Source: SKLM01 sp964575455 (GTDB lineage: Bacteria; Chloroflexota; Anaerolineae; B4-G1). Taken from it: a DNA stretch of 64,000 nucleotides. How positions within the stretch are numbered: position 1 is the stretch's first letter; each line of letters opens with the position of its first letter. Shown in pieces: positions 44,756 to 52,594 of this stretch. The position numbers and the translations under genes were made by a program. The notes below the pieces were generated by a model that was not told where the DNA came from, made no database searches, and saw nothing but the letters and a program-made list of their open reading frames with translations. The stretch spans positions 59,616 to 123,615 of the forward strand of contig CAZNRX010000003.1 in assembly GCA_964575455.1 (NCBI GenBank), read 5' to 3'.

Positions 44756-45139
44756 ATGATGAAGGATAAAATCGCTGACGCTGTTCAGGAGCGAGCCCGA
44801 GAGGGTAAGCTGAGCTGTGGTGCGGCTTTTCGCATCGCCGAGGAGTTGGCCGTCAATCCATTGAAGGTCGGAGAGATGGCCGACGCGTTAGGCTTGCAGC
44901 TCTATCATTGCCAGTTGGGCCTGTTCGGATACGACGGTGAGGAGCGCATTGTCCATGCGGCCGAGGAGCTGTCGCCGGAGCTTGAGCAGGCCATCCGGGA
45001 GGGGCTGATCGTGGGGCGCCTGCCGTGTGCCGTGGCGTGGGCCATCGCCAATCGGTTCGACCTACCCAAGACCCACGTGGCGAACGCTGCTGAGAGACTT
45101 GAGATCCGCATCGGCCAGTGCCAGCTCGGCGCCTTCTAG
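44756..45139 (+). CDS. Small internally duplicated protein of unknown function
   Basis: 127 residues (a second ATG lies at 44759), not recognised. It is built of two similar ~50-residue units. Unit 1 reads GKLSCGAAFRIAEELAVNPLKVGEMADALGLQLYHCQLGLFG; unit 2 reads GRLPCAVAWAIANRFDLPKTHVANAAERLEIRIGQCQLGAF. Each unit has a Cys after the L-S/P turn, two helices reminiscent of a helix-turn-helix, and a terminal CQLGxF. The pair of cysteines per unit could bind metal or form disulfides. A regulatory or redox role is possible but unproven. AGGGGAGTAAGGG precedes the start. Confidence 0.65.
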   Translation: MMKDKIADAVQERAREGKLSCGAAFRIAEELAVNPLKVGEMADALGLQLYHCQLGLFGYDGEERIVHAAEELSPELEQAIREGLIVGRLPCAVAWAIANRFDLPKTHVANAAERLEIRIGQCQLGAF

Positions 45140-45239
45140 CGGGTAGGATGAGAGCCGCAAGCGTTTACTCAATCCCAGTTCTTCACTCGACGCCGAAGCC
45201 TGGATGCCTCTGCGTTGACCGCTTCCAACGGGGATATCT

Positions 45240-45812
45240 ATGATGACTATCGAAGAGAGAGAGGCGGAACTGGACAGGGTTGCCTTCCAGATCCGCAGTT
45301 GCACGCGCTGCAAGCTCCACGAGAGTCGGACGAACGCAGTGCCAGGATCGGGACCCGTGAGCGCTGATGTCTTTCTCCTGGGAGAGGGGCCGGGGGCCCG
45401 TGAGGACGAACAGGGGCTTCCTTTTGTCGGTCGGTCCGGCCGGTACTTGGATCAGCTTCTGGAGGGTATCGGCTGGGATTGTGAGGGGGTTTTCATCACC
45501 AACGTGGTCAAGTGCCGCCCTCCATCCAATCGCGATCCCTATGTCACCGAGGTGCGGGCCTGTGCGCCCTATTTGGACCGACAACTGGAGATCATCCAGC
45601 CCCGCCTGGTTGTGACGCTTGGGCGGTTTGCGATGGAGCACTTCTTCTCCGACGGGCGTATCTCGGACATCCATGGGCAACCGCGGCGTCTCGATGGTAC
45701 GATCTACCTGCCGCTCTACCACCCCGCGGCGGCGCTCTACCGGGGATCGCTGCGCAGCGTGATGGAGGACGATTTCCAGAAGATTCCGGAGTTGCTCGAC
45801 GCGCGTGCCTAG
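45240..45812 (+). CDS. Family-4 uracil-DNA glycosylase
   Basis: 190 residues (an ATG three bases later is also possible). Motif A is GEGPGAREDEQGLPFVGRSG and the second motif is YHPAAALY near residue 160, both classical family-4 forms. The four Cys of the [4Fe-4S] cluster are in IRSCTRCKL, VVKCRPP and VRACAPY. It excises uracil from DNA. The stop overlaps the convergent enolase-superfamily gene by four bases. It is distinct from the divergent UDG-like protein at 8365-8985. Confidence 0.94.
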   Translation: MMTIEEREAELDRVAFQIRSCTRCKLHESRTNAVPGSGPVSADVFLLGEGPGAREDEQGLPFVGRSGRYLDQLLEGIGWDCEGVFITNVVKCRPPSNRDPYVTEVRACAPYLDRQLEIIQPRLVVTLGRFAMEHFFSDGRISDIHGQPRRLDGTIYLPLYHPAAALYRGSLRSVMEDDFQKIPELLDARA

Positions 45813-46873
45813 AGCTCAACCGTGCACCCCAGCCCCGGCACGTCCCTGGCGATCAACCACCCCTCCTCCACGCGGAAGCCGGGCAGCGTGGGATCGTCGA
45901 TCAAGTCGAAGTGTCCGTCCAGATCCCCGTACTCGACGTTGCGACTGCTCAGGGCAAAGGAGAGCCCAGCCGCCGTCAGCAGCGCCGGCTGGTTCACGCA
46001 GCTGACCATTGTGTTCATCCGCGCAACGCGGGCGATGGTGTCGATCTGGCGTGCGCAGCGCAGACCCCCGCAAGCGGTCAGCTTGATGCTCATCCCATCG
46101 GCAGCCCGGAGCTTGGCCACCTCCAGGGCCGAGGGCGGCTGGCTCACGCTCTCGTCGGCCAGGATCGGCACCGGACTCCGCTTGGTGACCTGACGGAGGC
46201 CGTCCAGGTCTTCGGCGGGCGTGGGCTGCTCCAACATCTCCAGCTTGCCCTCGAGGGCTCGCGCCACGTCCAGCGCCTGCTGAACCGTGTAACCCTGGTC
46301 GGCATCCAGGCGCAGTATGAGGCTCGGTAGGGCAGCGTTGATGGCACGCACGCGTCGCACGTCCTTCTCTGGATCGAGTCCTCCCTTGACCTTGAGGATG
46401 CGGAAGCCTTGCGCGGCTCGCCTGCGGGCCAGCGCCACGGACGCGTCGACCTCCGCGATGCTGATGGTGATGGAGGTCTGAATACGGCGCCGATAGCCGC
46501 CCAGCAGGCGGTAGAGGGGCATGTCGGCAGCCAGGCCGAGCAGGTCGTGGAACGCCAGGTCGAAGGCGCACAGAGCCGACGGCGTCTCCTCGGTCAGTCT
46601 GGATAGCTCGTCGAGCGCGAACTCGGTGTTCAGCGGATTCAGGTCTCTGGCGCGTTCCGCGCAGGATTGACAGGCCGCCACCACCGCTTCCCTCGTCTCC
46701 CCCGTGATATTGGGATCGAAGGCGGCGCAGCCCCAGGCTTCGCGTCCCTGCTTCGTCTCGACCCTTATGAAGACTGCGGTGATGCTCTCAATCGCCTCGG
46801 CGTGATAGGCAGTACGGTAGGGCAGGCGCAGACCTAGATCTATGGGGACCACTTCGATGGTTGCGATTTGCAT
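45809..46873 (-). CDS. Enolase-superfamily enzyme, muconate-lactonizing subgroup
   Basis: 354 residues from the ATG at 46873 (MQIATIEVVPIDLGLRLPYRTAYH), after GGAGGTATCCG. An N-terminal capping domain is followed by the TIM barrel. Catalytic Lys pair motif LKVKGG (KxK), metal ligands in LRLDADQGY (Asp), LEMLEQPTP (Glu) and ILADESV (Asp), then the second acid/base Lys in MSIKLTACGG. This pattern fits cycloisomerases, dipeptide epimerases and o-succinylbenzoate synthases. No menaquinone or aromatic-degradation genes adjoin, so the reaction is left open. An epimerase is plausible. Confidence 0.88.
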   Translation of the reverse strand: MQIATIEVVPIDLGLRLPYRTAYHAEAIESITAVFIRVETKQGREAWGCAAFDPNITGETREAVVAACQSCAERARDLNPLNTEFALDELSRLTEETPSALCAFDLAFHDLLGLAADMPLYRLLGGYRRRIQTSITISIAEVDASVALARRRAAQGFRILKVKGGLDPEKDVRRVRAINAALPSLILRLDADQGYTVQQALDVARALEGKLEMLEQPTPAEDLDGLRQVTKRSPVPILADESVSQPPSALEVAKLRAADGMSIKLTACGGLRCARQIDTIARVARMNTMVSCVNQPALLTAAGLSFALSSRNVEYGDLDGHFDLIDDPTLPGFRVEEGWLIARDVPGLGCTVEL

Positions 46874-46997
46874 CGGATACCTCCTGAGTGCTCTTCTACC
46901 TGGGCCGCGCTTTCGGAGCCGTCGATGAATCACACGTGTCCTGATGATTATACGTTTGCCTTTTCATGTGGTCAATCGGCGGTCAACCCGGTCCGGC

Positions 46998-48500
46998 CTA
47001 GCGCCTCTCCACTGTGATCACCGAGGGGACCGGCGTGAAGGAGTCGATCTCAACCTGCACGCCGGTGGCCGTCAGCCACATACCGGTGGATCCCCCACCG
47101 TCCAGATTGAGCGCCACATCGATGACCAGATCGGAGTCGGCCAGGAAGACAGCCAGGTCGTGCAGACTGAGCATACCGCGCGGCGCTACCGCGAACAGGA
47201 TACGGCCTTCAACGTCCTGCGCTATCACCGTGCGGCGAGCCGGTGCGCCGTCGTCGGCCTCGGCGGGGAACCCCATTACCCCGCCCGGCTTCACCAGCAC
47301 GGGGAACGATTGCATCGCCTGGGTCAGGGGCTCCTCTGGATCATAGGGCCGACGCCGCAGCCAGCGGATGCTCACCTCGCCGGCCCGCGTCACGGCCAGC
47401 ATGCCGGCGTGGTCTTGGAGCGGCGTGCCGAAGCGCTGTCCATCGCTGATGAGCAGGCCGATCGTCTCTTGCTTCCCCTCGCTTTCGGGCGCGAAGTAGC
47501 TGCCGCTGACCACCAGCAGGGCGTCCGATGTGGCGCCCCACGCTGAGATCGTCTTTGGACGGCTTGGATCGTAGTCGACACGGATCTCGATCTCTGCGGG
47601 GTTCAGGCGAACGATCGACAGTCGCTCCGTAGGTCGCCCCGCTCCTGCGGCGACGTTGATTTCGCGCAGCTCCACACCTCGCTCCACCGCTCGCCATCCG
47701 GTGTCCGGTAGCGTGTGCATGGCGTACGTGGCCTGGGCCAGAATTTGAAGGCGGTCTTGGTGAAAGCGGGCCACATCGACACGGGCCTCCCCTGGTAGAG
47801 GCCCCACGATGGTCAAAGCGTGGAGGGCGCTCTGTGCCTGACGCCCTCCTGGAAGAAGCAGCCGTGCCAGGGATCTGGATCCCGGCATGGCGTAGAGTTC
47901 CCCATTCAGTGCAACGCCGCTCGGGGACCATGCCAGCTTTTCCCCATCCTGAAGCAGCAGCAAGCCCATGCGCTGCCAGCGGATGCCGAGATAGACGTCG
48001 GCGTAGGCGATCAACCCCCCGGGCTGGAGGTCTATCGTGACGTTCCGGTAGCGGCCGTTGCCTAGGCCCTCGTGGAAGACCAGCGTCCATAGGAGCTCGT
48101 TCACGCCCTCCTCGTCGATGCAGAGCAGGTACCTGGTTATGCCTGGCGTCGAAGCGTCGCCGAACAGCGAATTACAGGGCAGCTGCCCTTTACCCGTGTC
48201 GGCAGGAGCCATCTTCAGCGGTTCAACGACCTGGGGCGGCAATGCCAGATCGACGTGATCGAGGGAAGCACCGTCCAGGGTGAGCGGCGCTGGTTCCGCA
48301 GAGGGCGCGGCTGTCACGGGGCCTCGTTGCTCGAATCCTAAAAGCGTAAGCAACAGGTGCGGGGATGCGTTGATAGCCAGGATCGCCCCTGCCAGACACG
48401 CCACACCCGTGAGCAGGACGACGAACGTCACCCTGACGGGGTGGGCAGGCCGCCTTCCCGTCTTCGATTTCATCACGTCACGATGGTCCGAGCTATGCAT
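46998..48500 (-). CDS. Phosphodiester glycosidase (NAGPA-domain) family protein
   Basis: 500 residues from the ATG at 48500; an ATG at 48473 is a possible alternative. A basic N-terminus and one TM helix (~22-45) anchor it. The middle part (~100-260) is poorly conserved. The C-terminal domain (~280-498) has VVSGSYFAPESEGKQETIGLLISDG, RTVIAQDVEGRILFAVAPRG and VALNLDGGGSTGMWL, ending PVPSVITVERR, the phosphodiester glycosidase signature. Related bacterial proteins remove sugar phosphodiester caps or act on exopolysaccharide. The start sits right after the csp terminator, so its own promoter must lie in or near that hairpin. Confidence 0.82.
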   Translation of the reverse strand: MHSSDHRDVMKSKTGRRPAHPVRVTFVVLLTGVACLAGAILAINASPHLLLTLLGFEQRGPVTAAPSAEPAPLTLDGASLDHVDLALPPQVVEPLKMAPADTGKGQLPCNSLFGDASTPGITRYLLCIDEEGVNELLWTLVFHEGLGNGRYRNVTIDLQPGGLIAYADVYLGIRWQRMGLLLLQDGEKLAWSPSGVALNGELYAMPGSRSLARLLLPGGRQAQSALHALTIVGPLPGEARVDVARFHQDRLQILAQATYAMHTLPDTGWRAVERGVELREINVAAGAGRPTERLSIVRLNPAEIEIRVDYDPSRPKTISAWGATSDALLVVSGSYFAPESEGKQETIGLLISDGQRFGTPLQDHAGMLAVTRAGEVSIRWLRRRPYDPEEPLTQAMQSFPVLVKPGGVMGFPAEADDGAPARRTVIAQDVEGRILFAVAPRGMLSLHDLAVFLADSDLVIDVALNLDGGGSTGMWLTATGVQVEIDSFTPVPSVITVERR

Positions 48501-48502
48501 GC

Positions 48503-48538
48503 AAAAAACCGCACAGCCTGCGGATGAGCTGTGCGGTC
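48503..48538 (-). terminator. Intrinsic terminator of the cold-shock gene
   Basis: On the minus strand CCGCACAGC / GCTGTGCGG pair across a ten-base loop (48536-48509) and run into TTTTTTG (48508-48502). Confidence 0.88.
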
Positions 48539-48571
48539 GGTGGTCTCAGCTAGACGATCAGCTTGAGGTTA

Positions 48572-49051
48572 CTACAGCCAACCCGAGCCGAAGTCTGACT
48601 CCAGGGATCGGACCTGGGCTGCTCGCGGGCCTTTGTCGCTCGCCTTGACGATGAACTCAACGCGCTCACCGGCGCTCAGCGAGCGGAACCCGGAGCCCTG
48701 GATGGCAGAGTAATGGACGAAGACGTCCTCTCCTCCCTCACGGGAGATGAAGCCGTAGCCCTTGGGATTGCTGAACCACTTGACGGTTCCTTCAATCTTC
48801 TCACCCGCCTCCTCGGCTTCGCCCGATTCCTCAGCCTCGACCTCGGTGACATCTTCTTCCTCTGCCTCTACCTCGGCCTCGACCTCAAAGGTCTCTTCTT
48901 CCTCTGCCTCTACCCCGGCCTCGACCTCAAAGGTCTCTTCTTCCTCTGCCTGGGTCTGGAAGGTCTCCTCTTCCATCTCAGCTTCAGCGACGCTTTGCTC
49001 TTCGGCGTCTACTTGCACGTCAACCTCGTTCTGCTCTTCCATATCGAACAT
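48572..49051 (-). CDS. Cold-shock domain protein with acidic repetitive N-terminal extension
   Basis: 159 residues. The last ~72 form a CspA-like domain with RNP1 KGYGFISRE and RNP2 VFVHYSAI (start GTVKWFSNPKGYGF). It binds single-stranded nucleic acids. The first ~85 residues are almost all Glu, Val, Ala and Thr, including a 14-residue unit (EEEETFEVEAGVEA) repeated in tandem and matched by a 42-base DNA repeat. Such a long acidic tail is unusual for bacterial Csp proteins. It may auto-regulate RNA binding by mimicking nucleic acid, as the acidic tail of SSB or DEAD-box partners does (inference). The ATG follows AAAAGGAGTAACA. Confidence 0.9.
   Translation of the reverse strand: MFDMEEQNEVDVQVDAEEQSVAEAEMEEETFQTQAEEEETFEVEAGVEAEEEETFEVEAEVEAEEEDVTEVEAEESGEAEEAGEKIEGTVKWFSNPKGYGFISREGGEDVFVHYSAIQGSGFRSLSAGERVEFIVKASDKGPRAAQVRSLESDFGSGWL
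48859..48942 (-). repeat. 42-base tandem repeat within the cold-shock gene
   Basis: Two adjacent 42-base copies (48859-48900 and 48901-48942) differ at one base, and a partial third follows. They encode the acidic 14-residue unit. The near-identity points to a recent duplication or slippage that could vary in copy number between strains. Confidence 0.85.
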
Positions 49052-49181
49052 TGTTACTCCTTTTCTGCTATAGCTTACGTCTCATGAAGTGCATTGGCTG
49101 CAAAAAGAAAGACCGCCCGGCATCCGCAAGCCTGGACAGTCTTCCGTTTGCTGCGCATCCACTCACTTCATACTACAGCAA

Positions 49182-49210
49182 CATGCTAGCACACATGTGC
49201 CAGAAGTCAA
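49182..49210 (-). promoter_or_regulatory. Candidate promoter of the cold-shock gene with long leader
   Basis: Minus strand TTGACT (49210-49205), 16-base spacer, TAGCAT (49188-49183). If used, the 5' leader is about 125 bases, which would fit the long temperature-responsive leaders of csp genes. Confidence 0.4.
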
Positions 49211-49292
49211 ATGGACAGACGGGTCTCTCATCGCTGCGGATATCGGCCTCACCGCTCCAAGTGCGTGCCGGTTTCCGCACCGACCATCTCTA

Positions 49293-50222
49293 TCAAGCCG
49301 AGAGGCTCATGTCCTCGGCGTCGTCGAAGATGTCGCCCAGCGCGTCCTCCCACGCCTGACCGAGGGGGTCGAAGGTCTGCTCCGAGAACTCCTCGTTCAC
49401 TTCCTTCATGTAGTCTTCAACCACGCGCGGCATCTTCTTCTTAAGTTGTGTGATCCGTGACTCCCAGGCCGCGACCAGCTCTGCACTTCGCTCCTCAAGG
49501 TCCGAGAGGTCCAGGTCCAGGCCGAACATGTAGTCGAGGCGCCGCATCAGATCGTACCAGGCTTTGTAGTCCTCCTCGGCCGAGACCCGCTGAATGCCCG
49601 ACGACGCCCGAGAGAAATCGTACGCCGGGACCATGGCGTAGAAGGTCACCAGTTCCATGCCGCGCTCCTCGGCGCGATCGGCCAGGTAGACGCCGATCGT
49701 CGCTCCTCCTTCATAGTTGGAAAGCCTGACCGCGTACCCCTCCATTTCCTCCTTCATCTCTGGCAAGCTGTAGACACAGGAGATCTCTCGGTCCTTATCG
49801 TAGGGCATGGGCCCGTTGACCCCGGCCACGATGGCGACCCGCTCCACGCCCAGGCGTTCCACCGCATCGAGGAACACCTCGCTGTACCGCTCCACGTTCA
49901 TGTGGGGCTCGTCGCCGACGAAGATGAAGAATCGGGTCCCCTCGTTCTGAGAGATGTAGAAGGCGTTCCTCCGTTGCTCCAGGGCCAGGCGATACCCCTC
50001 GTCGAGCGTCACCATTGGCCTCAGCAGATCGTGGGTCCCGGGGAATTGGAACAGATAGTACCCGTGCGGGTCCAACTCCCCGATCTGGCGTGCCTCGGTT
50101 CTGTCGATCAGATAGTGAGGGAGCCCTGAGGAGACCTCACCTGCGTCGGCCCACTGATACCAGCCCGCGATCATAGAGGTCGCCGAACCGGGTTTCTCCC
50201 AAAGGTCAAACTGATCGTTCAT
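49293..50222 (-). CDS. PAC2-family protein
   Basis: 309 residues from the ATG at 50222 (MNDQFDLWEKPGSATSMIAGWYQWADAGEVSSGLPHYL). The purine-nucleoside-phosphorylase-like fold of proteasome-assembly-chaperone relatives is seen in ADAGEVSSGLP, IFVGDEPHMNVERYSEVFLDAVERLGVERVAIVAGVNGPMP and GMELVTFYAMVPAYD. The C-terminal ~80 residues are acidic and helical. Function in bacteria is not established; actinobacterial and archaeal members accompany ATP-grasp and proteasome genes, none of which is here. A -10-like TATAAT lies on this strand at 50356-50351, about 130 bases upstream, without a good -35. Confidence 0.8.
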   Translation of the reverse strand: MNDQFDLWEKPGSATSMIAGWYQWADAGEVSSGLPHYLIDRTEARQIGELDPHGYYLFQFPGTHDLLRPMVTLDEGYRLALEQRRNAFYISQNEGTRFFIFVGDEPHMNVERYSEVFLDAVERLGVERVAIVAGVNGPMPYDKDREISCVYSLPEMKEEMEGYAVRLSNYEGGATIGVYLADRAEERGMELVTFYAMVPAYDFSRASSGIQRVSAEEDYKAWYDLMRRLDYMFGLDLDLSDLEERSAELVAAWESRITQLKKKMPRVVEDYMKEVNEEFSEQTFDPLGQAWEDALGDIFDDAEDMSLSA

Positions 50223-50455
50223 GCTTCTTCGCCCCCCCAAACTCCAGTCAAGATGGTGGCAGCCCGCTGCTCACTCGCCAATCATCTCAAGAACCTATGG
50301 ACGAGAGATGGACCCGACGCGTCAGCCCTCTCCTCCCAGCGCTATGCCCTATTATAGCGTAAGAGGAGCTGGCTTTCCAGCCTAATGTGGTACGTTGCAG
50401 TCGATTGGTATCCTTGACCTGCACGATGCTGGGCGTCCCGTGTGGAGTGGCCCTG

Positions 50456-51178
50456 CTAGCCACCCAGCCACCCGACCACAGCCACGATGATCGGGGCGAT
50501 GGCAATGGCCGGGAGTAAGTTGCCAACGCGGATCTTCTTGATCTCCAGCAGTCCCAGCCCCAGCGCCAGCATCAGCACCCCGCCTGTGGCCGTCATCTCC
50601 GCTACCATCGGATCGGTGAGGACGGCGTCAGCCCAGCCCGCGCCCAGCGTCAGCGCTCCCTGGTAGACCAGCACGGTCAGCGCCGAGGAGATTACGCCCG
50701 GCCCCAGCGTCGAGGCGAAGGCCAGGCTGGCGAAGCCGTCCATCGTCGACTTGACCGCCAGCAGGGTGTAGTCCCCGGTCAGGCCATCCTGGATCGAGCC
50801 CAGAATCGTCATCGGGCCCACACAGAAGACCAGGCTGGCGGTGAGAAAGGCGTGGCTGAACGTCGCCGCGCCAGTGGTAGAGTCGGTGGATGCCGCCTCG
50901 CCCCCGGTCCGCCGCTCCAGCCACTGACCAACCTGGTCGATTCCCCTCTCAATGCGCAGCAGCTCTCCCAGAAGCCCTCCCAGCAGCAGGCTGCCCAGGA
51001 TGATCAGGATATTCTCCGTCTCCAACGATAGCTGGAAGCCGATCACCATGGTCAGCAGCCCCAGGGCGTGCATGATGGTCTCGCGCATCCTTCCCGGCAG
51101 GCGACTGCCGAGCACTGTGCCAAGGGTGCCCCCAAGCAAGACTGTCACGACGTTAATCACTGTACCAGTAGCAATCAT
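50456..51178 (-). CDS. DUF554 family membrane protein
   Basis: 240 residues and about seven TM segments. GTVINVVTVLLGGTLGTVLGSRLP at the N-terminus, GSLLLGGLLGELLRIERGIDQVGQWLE and the central FCVGPMTILGSIQDGLTGDYTLLAVKSTMDGFASLAFAS are the DUF554 hallmarks. Members resemble transporters and are sometimes annotated as transport proteins, but no substrate is known. It is transcribed alone on the minus strand. Confidence 0.88.
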   Translation of the reverse strand: MIATGTVINVVTVLLGGTLGTVLGSRLPGRMRETIMHALGLLTMVIGFQLSLETENILIILGSLLLGGLLGELLRIERGIDQVGQWLERRTGGEAASTDSTTGAATFSHAFLTASLVFCVGPMTILGSIQDGLTGDYTLLAVKSTMDGFASLAFASTLGPGVISSALTVLVYQGALTLGAGWADAVLTDPMVAEMTATGGVLMLALGLGLLEIKKIRVGNLLPAIAIAPIIVAVVGWLGG

Positions 51179-51605
51179 ATGATCTTCTCAATCTGATACC
51201 TCTGCCAGCAACGGAGGCGTCAACTCTACTGCGCGCGAGGGGATTCGGTCGCTCTAGGCAGACCCTCGTCTCTCCTTGCCGTCCTCACTTGAACTCTGCA
51301 TGGTGCTTCAAGGAGCCCCTGTCCTTCGCTCCTTTCTCAGACTTGACCGAGATTGGGGTCCCTGGGCTGGACACCGTGTGGTGGACGAGCGGTGTGCATA
51401 AGCGATCTACAGGCCGCAGCAGCAGCCGTGCTCAGTGAGCGTGCCAGCTGCTGCGAGCCTGAGGAAGGTTCTGTGGCTACGGGCAGGGATCGCTGGTCGT
51501 GCTCCCACGCGCCGTGTCTTTTGCACTTGCGCTTTCTCAGATGCTGGCCTTCGCTGATTCTGCTGGGGGGTGCCTTCGCTTGCCTCTCCCTCGTGGTCGG
51601 CAGAG
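51179..51605. other. Intergenic region downstream of the hydrogenase operon
   Basis: The 427 bases separate DUF554 from the polyferredoxin stop. No coding frame with family signatures, no strong hairpin and no T-run terminator were found by eye. Confidence 0.45.
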
Positions 51606-52586
51606 CTAATCCTCTTCTTCCAAGTCGAGGAATGTCGCAGCGCCTGCCAGAGCCTTCAGCAAGTCGCGCCGCCTAAGCGCCCGCTTCTTATCGATCTCCA
51701 GCACGCCGGCCCTATCGTCAGCCATCTTGGCCAGCGCCTCGATCCAGGCCGCGCTCTGGATCGGGTTGTGACGGACGCGCCACCGCTCCACCCAGATGGG
51801 CAACTCGTCGCGGTTCACGATCTGCTGGTGGGCCACCGTCTTGCTCACGCCGTAAGACTCAACCGTGACCGTCTCTTCCTCGTACGCTGGCTCGACGGGG
51901 CACACTTGCATACAGGCGCCGCATTGGATGCAGTAGTAGTCCGCCAAGGCCAAGTCCCCGCTCTCCTGGTCAACATACAGCGCACGCGTTGGACAGATGT
52001 CGGCACATGCGAGGCATCCCTCCACGCATTGATCACGGTGCAGTTCGACGCGACCTTGCCAGGGCTGCGTGACCGAGAAGGCGCCGTCGCTTGCGACCTC
52101 GCACTGACGGCAGCGGATGCAGTGCTCGTCATCGACGACCAGTGTCTCTTCCTCTTCATCGTAGCTGATCACGTTTGTGGGGCAGTTGTCGATGACGAAG
52201 TCTTTCCTGCCCCAATCAAACCGATCCTCGCGGAAGATCGTCGACTGGATCAACTCTGGGAATGCATCGTACGCCAGAACCGGATTCTCACGCTCTCCGT
52301 TGATGGTCAGGGTGATAGCGTTCTTCGGGCACACGACCTCGCACATACCACAGAGCACGCACGCGTCCTCGTCGATGTCCACGCCTGGCTTCTCCGCCAG
52401 CCGACCGTTCTCGATCGACCCCGGCACGTGCTGCACGGCCTCCTTGGGGCAGACCAAGGGCCCAAGCTCACAACCCACGCACCGCTCCAGGTCCCACTCC
52501 ATCACATAATGGCGCGTGACCATAGCACGTTTGAGCGTGATCGCGCGCTCGCTAGTCTGCTTTATCGTTCTTCCTCGTCTAGCCAT
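51606..52586 (-). CDS. Polyferredoxin-like 4Fe-4S protein
   Basis: 326 residues from the ATG at 52586, after AGGAGAGGGT; the frame further upstream lies in mvhA and is not used. Cysteine clusters: CVGCELGPLVCP, CVLCGMCEVVCP, CIRCRQCEVA, CVEGCLACADICP and CIQCGACMQVCP, enough for at least four [4Fe-4S] clusters. One set (CIRCRQC) lacks the usual fourth Cys-Pro. No signal peptide, so cytoplasmic. As the last gene of the operon, nine bases after mvhA, it probably carries electrons between the hydrogenase/Hdr module and other partners, like MvhB in methanogens (inference). Confidence 0.85.
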   Translation of the reverse strand: MARRGRTIKQTSERAITLKRAMVTRHYVMEWDLERCVGCELGPLVCPKEAVQHVPGSIENGRLAEKPGVDIDEDACVLCGMCEVVCPKNAITLTINGERENPVLAYDAFPELIQSTIFREDRFDWGRKDFVIDNCPTNVISYDEEEETLVVDDEHCIRCRQCEVASDGAFSVTQPWQGRVELHRDQCVEGCLACADICPTRALYVDQESGDLALADYYCIQCGACMQVCPVEPAYEEETVTVESYGVSKTVAHQQIVNRDELPIWVERWRVRHNPIQSAAWIEALAKMADDRAGVLEIDKKRALRRRDLLKALAGAATFLDLEEED

Positions 52587-52594
52587 ACCCTCTC

